32,680 nt of DNA from contig CAMLEO010000046.1 in the NCBI GenBank assembly GCA_946478975.1, positions 1 through 32,680 of the forward strand. Reading direction: 5' to 3'. Below the pieces are notes generated by a model. It had not been told where the DNA came from. It searched no databases and was given only the letters and a program-made list of their open reading frames with translations. Position 1 is the stretch's first letter; every line of letters begins with the position of its first letter. Made by a program: the position numbers and the translations under genes. Source of the DNA: an uncultured Steroidobacter sp. Its GTDB lineage: Bacteria; Pseudomonadota; Gammaproteobacteria; Steroidobacterales; Steroidobacteraceae. Shown piece after piece: positions 10,642-18,937 of this stretch.

Positions 10642-11334
10642 GTGTTTCGAACCGTAACGGCGGGCGCCGTCGAAGAATGTGGTTTGGCCCAGCGTGCCGC
10701 GGACGGAGATCAAGCGGCGATGTCGGAGATCATGCGTCTCCACAACCAGCAGCTGTTTCGGCTGGCGGTGGGCGTCCTTGCCGATCGGACGGAAGCCGAG
10801 GACATTCTTCAGGAAAGTTATATTCGTGCCTTCGCACGGATCGGCGAGTACTCGGGCGAAGGCCGGCTGGGTGCGTGGCTTGCGAGCATCGTGCGTAACG
10901 AAGCAATCGATCGTGCGCGCACTCGCAGCCGGCGCACGCAGCACATCTCTCTCGAGGTCGACATGCGCAGCGTTGATGACGATTTCCCTTTGCATCGAGC
11001 ACGTGCCGATAGTGCTTCGAGTCCGGACATAGCGGCGGAGCGGGCGGACGTGCGGCGGCTGATCGAAGATGAAGTCGCGCTGCTGCCGGATCAGTTTCGG
11101 GCTGTGTTCATCCTGCGCGAGGTGGAAGGGCTGAGCGTGGAGGAAACGGCGGAATATCTCGGCATTCCGGACGCAACCGTGAAGTCACGTGACTTTCGTG
11201 CGCGTGCGCTGTTGAAGGCGCGCCTGGGAGCGCAGATCGACGCCGGTCTGCCGCAGGCGTTCACGTTTCTCAATCAGGACTGCGCCTCGCTCATCGAGCG
11301 GGTGTTGCAAAGAATTTCTGCAGCTCGCTCGTAG
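10642..11334 (+). CDS. ECF (extracytoplasmic function) RNA polymerase sigma factor
   Basis: A 230-residue sigma-70 family protein. Region 2 spans about 27-93 (ADRTEAEDILQESYIRAFARIGEYSGEGRLGAWLASIVRNEAIDRAR) and region 4 about 139-193 (LLPDQFRAVFILREVEGLSVEETAEYLGIPDATVKSR); sigma regions 1 and 3 are absent. A 35-residue C-terminal extension after region 4 contains one Cys (NQDCASLIERVL). The start GTG 10642 is preceded by GGGAG and by the ECF-type promoter at 10585-10610; a longer form from TTG 10552 would include the promoter. No anti-sigma gene is adjacent, so the controlling signal is unknown. The divergent cytochrome gene has a matching promoter and is the likely first target. The 3' end overlaps the convergent hydrolase gene by 44 bases. 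Confidence 0.93.
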   Translation: MFRTVTAGAVEECGLAQRAADGDQAAMSEIMRLHNQQLFRLAVGVLADRTEAEDILQESYIRAFARIGEYSGEGRLGAWLASIVRNEAIDRARTRSRRTQHISLEVDMRSVDDDFPLHRARADSASSPDIAAERADVRRLIEDEVALLPDQFRAVFILREVEGLSVEETAEYLGIPDATVKSRDFRARALLKARLGAQIDAGLPQAFTFLNQDCASLIERVLQRISAARS

Positions 11335-12190
11335 TTTCGGTCGCATTCGCTTCGGGAAAGAAATGCCCGCCGGCCAATGCATGGCCGCTGACGTCGTCCG
11401 CCCAATGACGCCAGATTCCGAGCGGCCCACCCAGCTTCGGATACCAGGTGTCGAGGCCGCTGCCTCGGGCCCAGAGAACTAACATCGGGCAGGCGATGCG
11501 TCGTCCTGCCTGTCGGTCGGCGCGATCCATTTCCATATCGATGCCGGCTGCGGCTCGATATTCCTCGCAAATCGCATGCACCGAGCTCGGATTGCGGAGC
11601 GCATCGACATACGCCTGCCGGGCTTCAGCCGGGAAGCTGGAAGGCGAGGAGCCCCACTGACTCAATGCGTCGTCGATCACCGCCTGTGGATTTGCACTGA
11701 GCAAACTTTCCGGCAGCGGCTCCGGTTGCGCGAGCAGCGACCACGGCCAGAACGCGAGCGCCAGCCGGGAATCCGCATGCTCGAACGCATCTAACGTTGG
11801 GATCACATCGAGAACTGCCAGGCGCTCGATGTTTGCTGGATGATCCAGCGCCATTCGATATGCAACGCGCGCGCCGCGATCGTGACCTGCAACGCTGAAG
11901 CGCTCGAAGCCCAGCGAGCGCATCAACTGCACCATGTCGGCAGCCAGCGCGCGTTTGGAATAAGGAAAATGATCGGGCGTGGATGCTGGCGTTCCGCTCG
12001 ATCCGTAGCCGCGCAGGTCCGCACACACGACATGAAAGTCGCGAGCCAATACCGGCGCGATTTGATGCCACATCAAATGTGTCTGCGGGAAGCCATGCAA
12101 CAGCAGCAGCGGTCGGCCGGCTCCTTTGCGTCGGCAGAAGATCGTCGTGTCACCGACGTCGATGTGAGCGGAGTCGAATCCTTCCAACAT
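11291..12190 (-). CDS. Alpha/beta hydrolase of the fluoroacetate/haloacetate dehalogenase group
   Basis: A 299-residue hydrolase closely similar to fluoroacetate dehalogenases: LLLLHGFPQTHLMWH (oxyanion region), nucleophile Asp in AGHDRGAR (D104, with R105 and R108 as carboxylate-binding Arg), acid D128 in LAVLDVIPT and base His about 276 in GGHFFPEA. The halide-pocket Trp (W150) and Tyr (Y211) are kept, but the pocket His (His155 of the Rhodopseudomonas enzyme, from memory) is Pro149 here (FWPWSLLAQP). An Asp nucleophile means dehalogenase or epoxide-hydrolase chemistry; the His-to-Pro change makes true defluorination doubtful. The gene starts nine bases after the SDR stop, so it is probably co-transcribed with it. 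It is cytoplasmic, with no signal peptide. Confidence 0.88.
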   Translation of the reverse strand: MLEGFDSAHIDVGDTTIFCRRKGAGRPLLLLHGFPQTHLMWHQIAPVLARDFHVVCADLRGYGSSGTPASTPDHFPYSKRALAADMVQLMRSLGFERFSVAGHDRGARVAYRMALDHPANIERLAVLDVIPTLDAFEHADSRLALAFWPWSLLAQPEPLPESLLSANPQAVIDDALSQWGSSPSSFPAEARQAYVDALRNPSSVHAICEEYRAAAGIDMEMDRADRQAGRRIACPMLVLWARGSGLDTWYPKLGGPLGIWRHWADDVSGHALAGGHFFPEANATETTSELQKFFATPAR

Positions 12191-12199
12191 GGATCGAGC

Positions 12200-13069
12200 T
12201 CAACCTTTGCCGATCGCAATCATTTGGGCGTCGTCGAACCCAGTGGCCTCGCCGCGTGCCCGCCATGCGTTGAGCTCAGCGTTGCGAGCAGTGACGGTGC
12301 GATTCCACAGCTCATATGCGTCGGCGCCGAGCATCAGGCGCAGCGGCGGAGCGGCGCTCTCGACCGCTTCGATCATCATGTTCGCTGCCTTCACCGGATC
12401 ACCGGCCTGCTTGCCGGAGTTGCCATAGAGATATTGCTCCAGCGGCTCGATGACCGGTCGATAGGCGGCGATGGTTTGTTTCGGCCGCATGTTCACATCG
12501 CCGGCGAACTCGGTGCGAAACGCACCCGGCTCGACGATGGTCACGCGAATGCCGAGCGGCGCCACTTCATCTCGCAAGGCTTCGCTCCAGGCTTCCAGAG
12601 CAAACTTCGCCGCGCAGTAAGCGCCGAAGCCGCCGATCGACACCAATCCGCCGATGCTCGTCAGATTGAGAATGTGCCCGGAGCGCTGCGCACGCATTTG
12701 GGGCAGGAGCGCACGCGTGAGCTCAGCTGCGGCGAAGAAATTGAGCTCCATCTGTTCGCGCAGCTGCTCAGCTGCAAATTCTTCCACCGCACCGAGCGAG
12801 CCGCGGCCCGCGATATTCGCCAGCACATCGATGCGGCCGAAACGTTCGATCGCGCTCTTGACGGCAGCTTCGCGAGCGGCAGCGTTGGTCACATCCAGCG
12901 ATATCGCCAACGCTCGGCCCTCATGTTTCTGCGCCATCGCATTGAGCCGTTCGGCACGGCGAGCGGTGAGCACCGCACGTTCGCCCTTCGCCAGCACGGC
13001 TTCTGCCAGCGCTTGTCCGAAACCGGACGACGCACCCGTGATGAACCACACTCGATCGCGATTTTCCAT
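12200..13069 (-). CDS. Short-chain dehydrogenase/reductase (SDR)
   Basis: A 289-residue classical SDR: nucleotide-binding TGASSGFG (11-18), ANIAG (84-88, in place of the usual NNAG), catalytic Ser in NLTSIGG (about 138) and the YxxxK pair Y151/K155 (YCAAK). ARRAER after the second strand suggests NADP preference. Substrate unknown; it would oxidise an alcohol or reduce a carbonyl in the cytoplasm. A GGGAG ribosome site precedes ATG 13069. It lies between an ABM-like gene upstream and the dehalogenase-like hydrolase downstream, all on the minus strand, probably one transcript. Confidence 0.92.
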   Translation of the reverse strand: MENRDRVWFITGASSGFGQALAEAVLAKGERAVLTARRAERLNAMAQKHEGRALAISLDVTNAAAREAAVKSAIERFGRIDVLANIAGRGSLGAVEEFAAEQLREQMELNFFAAAELTRALLPQMRAQRSGHILNLTSIGGLVSIGGFGAYCAAKFALEAWSEALRDEVAPLGIRVTIVEPGAFRTEFAGDVNMRPKQTIAAYRPVIEPLEQYLYGNSGKQAGDPVKAANMMIEAVESAAPPLRLMLGADAYELWNRTVTARNAELNAWRARGEATGFDDAQMIAIGKG

Positions 13070-13157
13070 GACATGCTCCCGTGGGCGGATCTGGGCAAGG
13101 ATAGTGGATTCGGCGGGCGATGGCGGCGGGCCGATGTGCCTTACGCAATCGCTGCCA

Positions 13158-13484
13158 TCAGCGCGACGGCGGCTCGTGCACCAGAATGCGATGAATCTCG
13201 ATGCGCTCGGGCAGTTCGATCAGCAGTTCCGGGTCGCGCTGCAAATGATGGACCTTGGTGGGCTCGCCCTTGGTGAACGCGGTCATGGACTCGATGTTGG
13301 GCCAGTAGGAAGTGGTCGTGAACCAGGTTTCAGTGTCCCGGTCTTCACGAAACAGCTGCACGCCGAGCGCAGTGGTTCGCAGCGGCGGAATGCCTTCGGC
13401 CAGCAGATAGGCCTCGTACTGATCGGCGATTTCGCGGCGAGTCCGGCCGCGCCAGATGCGAGCGATGGTCGGTTGCGTGGGCAT
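13158..13484 (-). CDS. Small antibiotic-biosynthesis-monooxygenase-like (ABM fold) protein
   Basis: A 108-residue protein starting MPTQPTIARIWRGRTRREIADQYEAYL, with the pattern of a dimeric alpha/beta-barrel (ferredoxin-like) protein: a first strand with IARIWRGRT, a helix, then WFTTTSYWPNIESMTAFTKG and a His pair (VHHL). Proteins like this are often annotated as ABM-family or monooxygenase-like, with few tested functions. GGAG precedes ATG 13484 at good spacing. It is first in the minus-strand set with the SDR and hydrolase, and divergent from the acetyltransferase gene across a 60-base gap. Confidence 0.75.
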   Translation of the reverse strand: MPTQPTIARIWRGRTRREIADQYEAYLLAEGIPPLRTTALGVQLFREDRDTETWFTTTSYWPNIESMTAFTKGEPTKVHHLQRDPELLIELPERIEIHRILVHEPPSR

Positions 13485-13544
13485 CTTGATCTCCTGCGAT
13501 CTGCTGTAGACTATCGTTACAACTACCGACTTTGTTCCGCAACG

Positions 13545-14072
13545 ATGTCCACCACGCCCACCTCAGTCAAGATTCGACGTGCCACCTCCGACGACGCCGC
13601 GGCCCTGGCCGAGCTGGGTGGAGCAACGTTCACTGAAACATTCGGTCATTTGTATCCGCCGGAGGATTTGCAATCTTTCCTGGCCACGACTCACACGCGC
13701 GAGAGCTGGGCGCGAGCGCTGGCCGATCCTCGACGCGCGATTTTTCTTGCCGAGATTCCGAGCGGCCGGGCGATCGGCTTTATCACTGTCGGTGGGTGCA
13801 AGCTGCCGGTGCAGGATCTCGAAGCCTCCGCCGGTGAGATTCAGCAACTGTATGTGCTCGCTGAGTTCCACAACCTTCGCCTCGGCTCGCGCTTGATGGA
13901 GCTCGGCCTGGAATGGCTGGCATCGCAGGGCCGGGCGCCGCTGTACATCGGCGTCTGGTCGGAGAACTACGGCGCGCAGCGTTTCTATGAACGGCACGGG
14001 TTCAGCAAAGCCGGCGAGTATGGCTTTCCGGTGGGCAAAACCGTCGATCGGGAGTTTATTCTCAAGCGCTGA
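13545..14072 (+). CDS. GNAT-family N-acetyltransferase, PaiA-like
   Basis: A 175-residue GNAT protein. Acetyl-CoA-binding motif A is at IQQLYVLAEFHNLRLGSRLMELGLEWL, followed by the motif B region LYIGVWSENYGAQRFYERHGFSKAGEYGFPVGKTVDREFILKR. The GVW-N-A-FY-GF-GE pattern resembles PaiA-type polyamine/amine acetyltransferases. The true substrate is not known. I start at ATG 13545 because the domain begins directly after it (SVKIRRATSDDAAALAEL); the frame is open far upstream but that stretch is antisense to other genes. The ribosome site is weak. The DUF2007 gene follows after 13 bases. Confidence 0.88.
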   Translation: MSTTPTSVKIRRATSDDAAALAELGGATFTETFGHLYPPEDLQSFLATTHTRESWARALADPRRAIFLAEIPSGRAIGFITVGGCKLPVQDLEASAGEIQQLYVLAEFHNLRLGSRLMELGLEWLASQGRAPLYIGVWSENYGAQRFYERHGFSKAGEYGFPVGKTVDREFILKR

Positions 14073-14085
14073 GGCGAGGCATCCG

Positions 14086-14379
14086 GTGATTTCAGTCTTT
14101 CGCGGCAGCGATTACATCGAAGCACAGTTGATTGCCGGGCTGTTGCGACAGGCGGGCATCGACGTGTATTTGCAAGGAGCACTCTTGCAAGGCGCGCTCG
14201 GCGATCTGCCCGCGACCGGTCACCTTGCCATTTTCGTCGACGACTCGGATCGCACCGCTGCCGAACGCATCATCAAAGAATACGAGCGCGGCGAGCTTGC
14301 AATCGATGAGGACAGCGAGCCAGGGACCGACGATCCCAATCCAATGTCATCGTTAGATGTCGACGACGGAGCTCGCTGA
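14086..14379 (+). CDS. DUF2007 family protein (putative signal-transducing protein)
   Basis: A 97-residue protein with the DUF2007 pattern: SDYIEAQLIAGLLRQAGIDVYLQG, then GALGDLPATGHLAIFVDDSDRTAAERIIKEYERGE, and an acidic C-terminal tail. Family members are small cytoplasmic proteins of unclear role, with a fold like the PII/ACT group. The start is GTG 14086 after a GAGGCGAGG ribosome site; a longer frame open from 13987 would overlap the acetyltransferase gene. The 3' end overlaps the PAP2 gene by 23 bases, suggesting coupled translation. Confidence 0.82.
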   Translation: MISVFRGSDYIEAQLIAGLLRQAGIDVYLQGALLQGALGDLPATGHLAIFVDDSDRTAAERIIKEYERGELAIDEDSEPGTDDPNPMSSLDVDDGAR

Positions 14380-15208
14380 AGCCGTCGCCAGGGATCTCTG
14401 GCTCACGCTCACGCTGGTGACGAGCGCGATGCTATTGCTTACGTGGATGTGCTGGTACGCGCTGGAGCGATGGGGCAGTCAGGCGTTTGCAGTCGCGCGC
14501 ACATGGATTCGGCGCACGCCGATCGTTACGTTCAGCGCGTGGCAGGTTGCGCGTCGGCTGGGAATTCAAGCTTTGTTGAGCGCCGCGTTCGCGGTGCTTG
14601 CATCGGCAGTGTTCTTCGAGATCGCCGATGAGATCGGCGTCGACGACGATTTCGGCCGCTTCGATACCGCGTTGAGCGCCGCGTTCAGTCGCTACGCCAG
14701 CGACGAGCAGCTGGGAACGTTTGCAATCGTCACGCACCTGGGCGACAGGACGGTTCTCGTGCCTCTGGTCGTCATCGTCGCCGTGGTGCTTCTACTTCGG
14801 CGGCAAACATTCACGGCGGCCGCCTGGGTCGCTGCGTGCTCGCTCGGCGGTTTATTGAACGGCGTTCTGAAACACATCTTCGAGCGTGCGCGCCCCGAAC
14901 ATATGCACGGCTTCGCGACCGCCAGCGGCTGGAGTTTTCCCAGCGGACATTCGTCGGGCTCCATCATCGTTTACGGCCTGCTCGGATACCTGGCGGTGCT
15001 CTACACGCCGAAGTCAGTTCACATTCCGGTCGCGGCCGTCGCGATGACGCTGGTCGTGTGCGTGGGCTTCAGCCGGGTCATTCTGCAGGTTCATTACTTC
15101 AGCGACGTGCTCGCCGGCTGGGCTTTCGGTGCATCGTGGGTCGCCGCGTGGATCGCAGGGCTGGAGATGCGCAGAGTCAGGCTTGCACCTGCCACGAGAT
15201 CATTCTAG
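14357..15208 (+). CDS. PAP2-family membrane phosphatase
   Basis: A 283-residue integral membrane protein with all three phosphatase motifs: K172-x6-RP (KHIFERARP), PSGH (195-198) and SR-x5-H-x3-D (239-250, SRVILQVHYFSD). Six or so hydrophobic helices surround them. This is the PgpB / undecaprenyl-pyrophosphate phosphatase type, acting on lipid phosphates at the periplasmic face of the inner membrane, with roles in phospholipid, undecaprenyl-phosphate or lipid A turnover. Which lipid is used cannot be told. It overlaps the DUF2007 gene by 23 bases, and its TAG stop shares the palindrome CTAG (15205-15208) with the stop of the convergent hydrolase. Confidence 0.92.
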   Translation: MSTTELAEAVARDLWLTLTLVTSAMLLLTWMCWYALERWGSQAFAVARTWIRRTPIVTFSAWQVARRLGIQALLSAAFAVLASAVFFEIADEIGVDDDFGRFDTALSAAFSRYASDEQLGTFAIVTHLGDRTVLVPLVVIVAVVLLLRRQTFTAAAWVAACSLGGLLNGVLKHIFERARPEHMHGFATASGWSFPSGHSSGSIIVYGLLGYLAVLYTPKSVHIPVAAVAMTLVVCVGFSRVILQVHYFSDVLAGWAFGASWVAAWIAGLEMRRVRLAPATRSF

Positions 15209-16119
15209 TGATCTGGTGAGCGCACCTGCTTTACGACATCCAGGATCGCGTCGATCACGAGCTGCGGCTCGTCGGCCTGGATGTTGTGACCCGCCTTGGT
15301 GGCGACGATGAATTTACTGCGGGTCGACAAGTTCGCCAGATTTTTCTGCAGGCGCTCGCCGACTGCATCGATCATCGGCTCCACGTCATCGGGCGCGTAC
15401 GGATCGTTCCACGTCGGGCTCTGCGTGAGCACGATCAGAGGACGATCGCCGAGATCGCCGATCTTTCGCACCAGCGCGGCATTTGCCTTTAGATCGATCC
15501 ACTCGCGCGTGCCCGACAGGTCCGGGCCCTCGCGCCAGCCTTTGAGCAACTCGTAGTTCTTGTCGCCAGGCTTGGGCGCGGGCAGCACCTTGGCGATCTC
15601 CGAATATTCATCCGGGTGGGATGAATCGACCAGCACGACGCCGGCCACGGTCTCGGGATAAAGATGCGTGAACATGCGCACGTTCATGCCGCCGAACGAC
15701 TGGCCGGCGAGAACGTAGGGCGGGGCGATGTTTGCTTTATCGAGCAGCGCATGCAGATCCTTCGCCACGTCCAGACTGGTGCGGGGCAGAGGCGCTTTAT
15801 CGCTGCGTCCCAGGCCGGCGCGATCGTAGGCGCAAACGCGTGTCTCTTTGGCAACGGCGGGAATGATGACCGGCCAGCCTCTGGTGAGATTCCACGAGAT
15901 CACTGTTTCCAACGACACGCCGCCGCCGGCTTCGATGATGACCGTCGGTGTGCCGGTTCCGATACATTTATAGCGCAGCGAGCGGCCGCCGATGTCGACG
16001 CTGGCGAAACCCGGCACCGGCTCCGCCGATGGGGCGCTGGGATCGAATTGCGTCTGTCCGTTCGCTGCGGACAGCAACCCGACCGATAACAGCAGCCCGG
16101 CGAGAGTGTTTGTTGTCAT
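15205..16119 (-). CDS. Exported alpha/beta hydrolase
   Basis: A 304-residue alpha/beta hydrolase with an N-terminal signal peptide (TLAGLLLSVGLLSAANG), so it is periplasmic or secreted. Family signs are YKCIGTGTPTVIIEAGGG (oxyanion region), CAYDRAGLGRSD, the nucleophile elbow GQSFGG (S141), VDSSHPDE and the catalytic His in KAGHNIQADEP. It is probably an esterase or similar hydrolase of small molecules; substrate unknown. I chose ATG 16119 because the signal peptide follows directly; an alternative start at 16143 adds eight residues. Its promoter lies in the 148-base region shared with the divergent methyltransferase gene. Confidence 0.86.
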   Translation of the reverse strand: MTTNTLAGLLLSVGLLSAANGQTQFDPSAPSAEPVPGFASVDIGGRSLRYKCIGTGTPTVIIEAGGGVSLETVISWNLTRGWPVIIPAVAKETRVCAYDRAGLGRSDKAPLPRTSLDVAKDLHALLDKANIAPPYVLAGQSFGGMNVRMFTHLYPETVAGVVLVDSSHPDEYSEIAKVLPAPKPGDKNYELLKGWREGPDLSGTREWIDLKANAALVRKIGDLGDRPLIVLTQSPTWNDPYAPDDVEPMIDAVGERLQKNLANLSTRSKFIVATKAGHNIQADEPQLVIDAILDVVKQVRSPDH

Positions 16120-16267
16120 TCTGCAATTCCGTTCTTGGCTCACAACATGGCCAGAGCGGCGAAGCTTACATCGGCTGTGCGGCGCAGGTTGTCCTCATTC
16201 GGCCGGTGTCCGGCGCGGCGATTGCTCGATATGATGGCGACGGCGAATCGATACGGGGGCGCGTCCC

Positions 16268-16987
16268 ATGCCCAAGCGCCGTTGCCTGATCTCCCGCGCC
16301 ATCATGTTTATTCTCATGTGTGCTCACGACGCAGACACCGCAGGCGGGCTTTCGAACTACACGGCTGAGCGCGCCGACATGGTGACGCGGCAGATCGCCG
16401 ATCGTGGCGTTCGTGACCCACGAGTGCTGGCGGCGATGCGCAAAGTGCCACGCCACGAGTTTGTTCCTGACAGCGAGCAACGTTACGCCTATCGCGATAC
16501 GCCGCTGCCCATCGGCGAAGGCCAGACAATCTCACAACCGTACATCGTCGCGCTGATGACCGAGCTGGCGCGGCCGGAAAAGTCACATCGCGTGCTGGAA
16601 GTCGGCACCGGCTCCGGCTACCAGGCCGCAGTGCTCGCGGAACTGGTCGAGCATGTTTATACGATCGAAATCGAAGCTTCGCTCGCCGCGCGGGCGAGTG
16701 AAGTTCTGCAGCGGCTGGGCTACGGAAACATCACCGTTCGCAACGGCGACGGCTACGCTGGTTGGGAAGAGCACGCACCTTTCGATATTGTGATCGTCAC
16801 CGCTGCTCCCGATCACATCCCCCAACCGCTGATCGATCAGCTCAAACCCGGCGGCCGCATGGTCGTGCCCGTCGGCCCCACGCATGCGACGCAGGAGTTG
16901 CGGGTGCTGGAGAAGGACGCCACGGGGAAGATCGAGATCAAGACCGTGGCGCCGGTGAGGTTTGTGCCGCTGCGGCGGCGGGATTAG
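16268..16987 (+). CDS. pcm: Protein-L-isoaspartate O-methyltransferase, probably exported
   Basis: A 239-residue PCMT. SAM-binding motif I is VLEVGTGSGYQAAVLAEL (about 109-126); the isoaspartyl-site segment is PIGEGQTISQPYIVALMTEL with Ser at about 89; PGGRMVVPVG and FVPL at the C-terminus are also typical. It methylates abnormal L-isoaspartyl residues so that damaged proteins can be repaired. An N-terminal extension (KRRCLISRAIMFILMCAHDADTAGG), basic then hydrophobic, looks like a signal peptide or weak lipoprotein signal (ILMC is a poor lipobox), so this may be an envelope-directed form. No surE, nlpD or rpoS, the usual pcm neighbours, is present. The stop overlaps that of the convergent tadC by four bases. 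A TATGAT -10-like element lies at 16230-16235. Confidence 0.9.
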   Translation: MPKRRCLISRAIMFILMCAHDADTAGGLSNYTAERADMVTRQIADRGVRDPRVLAAMRKVPRHEFVPDSEQRYAYRDTPLPIGEGQTISQPYIVALMTELARPEKSHRVLEVGTGSGYQAAVLAELVEHVYTIEIEASLAARASEVLQRLGYGNITVRNGDGYAGWEEHAPFDIVIVTAAPDHIPQPLIDQLKPGGRMVVPVGPTHATQELRVLEKDATGKIEIKTVAPVRFVPLRRRD

Positions 16988-17949
16988 TTGCCCAGTTTCG
17001 AGAACACGTCGATCAGGCCGATGACCGCCGGGCCGATCGCCACCAGGAAGAAGGAAGGAAACAGGAACAACACCAGCGGAAAGACCATTTTGGTGCCGAT
17101 CTTGGCGGCTCGTTCCTCGGCAGCTTGCATACGTTTGTCGCGAAATTCTTCGGAGTACACGCGCAACGCGTCCGCGACACTGGTGCCGAAGCGCATCGTC
17201 TGTACCATCAGCGCGGTCATGCCGCGAATATCCTCGAGGCCGGTGCGCTCGGCGAGATTCTTCAGCGCCGCGCCGCGCTCCACGCCGGCACGCATTTCGG
17301 CGTTCACCAATGTGAGCTCATCGCTGAGCATCGGATGGCTCACCGCCAACTCGTCGGCCACGCGCGCCAGCGCAGGGGCGAGGCCCAGACCGGACTCGAC
17401 GCACACCACCAACAGGTCGAGTGCATCCGGGAAACCGGAGCGCAGCGCGCCCTGGCGTTTTGCCACTTGATGGTCGAGCCAGGCGGAACAGGACACCCAA
17501 CCCACATAGCCGGCCAGCGCTGCGTACAGCATCAGCTTGTTGGTGGTGAGATTAGGAAACAGCGGCGATGCGACCAGCACACCCAGCGGCAAGATCAGCA
17601 CGGCCAGCGCTTTGATACCGAAGTACACGGTTCGGGCATGTTCCGAGCGGTAGCCGGCATACATGAGCAATCGATCCACACGCTGACGCTCACGCTCGCC
17701 GCGAGGTGCGACGAGCGCCGCGAATTTGCTCAGGCCGTCCGCCAGTGCGGCGGTCTTCGATCCTGACGCGTGTTCGACGGAGCTCAGTTGCCCGAGACGG
17801 CGTCGAACCGGATCGAGCAGGCCGGCTGCGATGCCCGACAACCCCATCGTCATAGCAAACACCGCCGCGGCCGCGAGCGCAATGAACAGCATTGCACCCT
17901 TGCCGCCGTGGCCGATGAAATCCTGCAAGGCACTTAGTACAGGGTCCAT
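16984..17949 (-). CDS. tadC: Tad pilus inner-membrane platform protein TadC
   Basis: A 321-residue type II secretion F-domain protein: an N-terminal hydrophobic helix (AMLFIALAAAAVFAMTMGL), the cytoplasmic F domain with FPDALDLLVVCVESGLGLAPALARVADEL and RTGLEDIRGMTALMVQTMRFGTSVADALRVYSEEFRDKRMQAAEERAAKIGTKMVFPLV, and a C-terminal membrane helix. With TadB it forms the inner-membrane platform for Flp pilus assembly. I start at ATG 17949 behind TAGGAG; a longer open frame up to 18090 would run into tadB. It is the last gene of the cluster seen here. Confidence 0.93.
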   Translation of the reverse strand: MDPVLSALQDFIGHGGKGAMLFIALAAAAVFAMTMGLSGIAAGLLDPVRRRLGQLSSVEHASGSKTAALADGLSKFAALVAPRGERERQRVDRLLMYAGYRSEHARTVYFGIKALAVLILPLGVLVASPLFPNLTTNKLMLYAALAGYVGWVSCSAWLDHQVAKRQGALRSGFPDALDLLVVCVESGLGLAPALARVADELAVSHPMLSDELTLVNAEMRAGVERGAALKNLAERTGLEDIRGMTALMVQTMRFGTSVADALRVYSEEFRDKRMQAAEERAAKIGTKMVFPLVLFLFPSFFLVAIGPAVIGLIDVFSKLGN

Positions 17950-17957
17950 GGGCGCTC

Positions 17958-18932
17958 CTACACTTGAATACGAACCAGCTTGCGAATCCACAGAATACCA
18001 ACCGAGCCCATCACGACCGCGATGCTGATGAGCTTCGGACCCTGGGGATGCTTGGTGAGCAGGGCGACGTACTCGGGGTGCATCAGCCACAATACTCCGA
18101 ACAGCACGATGGGCGTCATGGCGAGGACCACGCCCGACAGGCGCCCCTCGGCGGACAGGGTCTTGACGCGCCGTTGAAAACGAAACCGGCCGCGGATCAC
18201 GCTGCTGATCTTCGCCAGGCTCTCTGCAAGATTGCCGCCGGTCTCACGTTGCACGATTACGGCGGTGATCAAGGCGGTCACCGAGACGCTCGGCACCCGT
18301 TGCAACAATCCGAACAACGCGCGGCGCGGATCATTGCCATAACTCAGGTCCGCGAATGTGAGCTCGAACTCCTTGGAGATGGGCTCGCTCATGTCTTCCG
18401 CGATCAGCTTCAGGCACTGGCCGAACGGATGTCCCGCCTTGAGCGCACGCTGAATCATGTCGATCGCATCGGGCATTTGTTCCTCGAAACGAGCGAAGCG
18501 CTTGGCGCGTGCATGGAAGACGTAAACCAAGGGCAGGCTGAATCCCGCCGCCGCGCCGACCAGCGCAATCAACCACCATCGCGACATGATCCAGGATCCC
18601 ACACCCGCGACCAGGCACAAGATGAATGCGAGTAACACCACACGATAGGCCGGCGTCTGCAGGCCTGCCTGTTCCAGGATTCGGGCCAGGCGCTCCATGC
18701 CTGGCAGCGATTCGAGCGTCCGCTCGTAGGAGGACAGTTCCCGGAGATATTTCTCACGCAGCAGCGAAGTGAATTCCGGCCCTCCGGCGGATTCCGCGAG
18801 CTTTTGCAAACGTCCCTGGATGCGCTTGCTCATCTTGCGCGAATCGCTGAATACTGGAACTACCGTTCCCTGCAGCAGCAGCACGACCGTGAAGAACACG
18901 AGCAATACGAATATCCACAAGCCGTTGCTCAT
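17958..18932 (-). CDS. tadB: Tad pilus inner-membrane platform protein TadB
   Basis: About 324 residues: N-terminal membrane helix (LWIFVLLVFFTVVLLLQG), two central helices, then the F domain (EEQMPDAIDMIQRALKAGHPFGQCLKLIAEDMSEPISKEFEL and VIVQRETGGNLAESLAKISSVIRGRFRFQRRVKTLSAEGRLSG). It pairs with TadC. Two start codons are possible: ATG 18938, overlapping the tadA stop as TAATG, and ATG 18932. The GGAGG at 18945-18941 is only two bases from the first and eight from the second, so I prefer 18932. Translation is clearly coupled to tadA. Confidence 0.93.
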   Translation of the reverse strand: MSNGLWIFVLLVFFTVVLLLQGTVVPVFSDSRKMSKRIQGRLQKLAESAGGPEFTSLLREKYLRELSSYERTLESLPGMERLARILEQAGLQTPAYRVVLLAFILCLVAGVGSWIMSRWWLIALVGAAAGFSLPLVYVFHARAKRFARFEEQMPDAIDMIQRALKAGHPFGQCLKLIAEDMSEPISKEFELTFADLSYGNDPRRALFGLLQRVPSVSVTALITAVIVQRETGGNLAESLAKISSVIRGRFRFQRRVKTLSAEGRLSGVVLAMTPIVLFGVLWLMHPEYVALLTKHPQGPKLISIAVVMGSVGILWIRKLVRIQV

Positions 18933-18937
18933 GATCA

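Noticed and set aside
11840..13276. A 478-codon open frame on the plus strand
   Set aside because: Antisense to the dehalogenase-like and SDR genes, with a low-complexity composition and no domain.
13505..13521. TGTA-N9-TACA in the gap between the ABM-like and acetyltransferase genes
   Set aside because: The symmetry extends to only four bases per arm and no regulator gene is adjacent, so chance is as likely as an operator.
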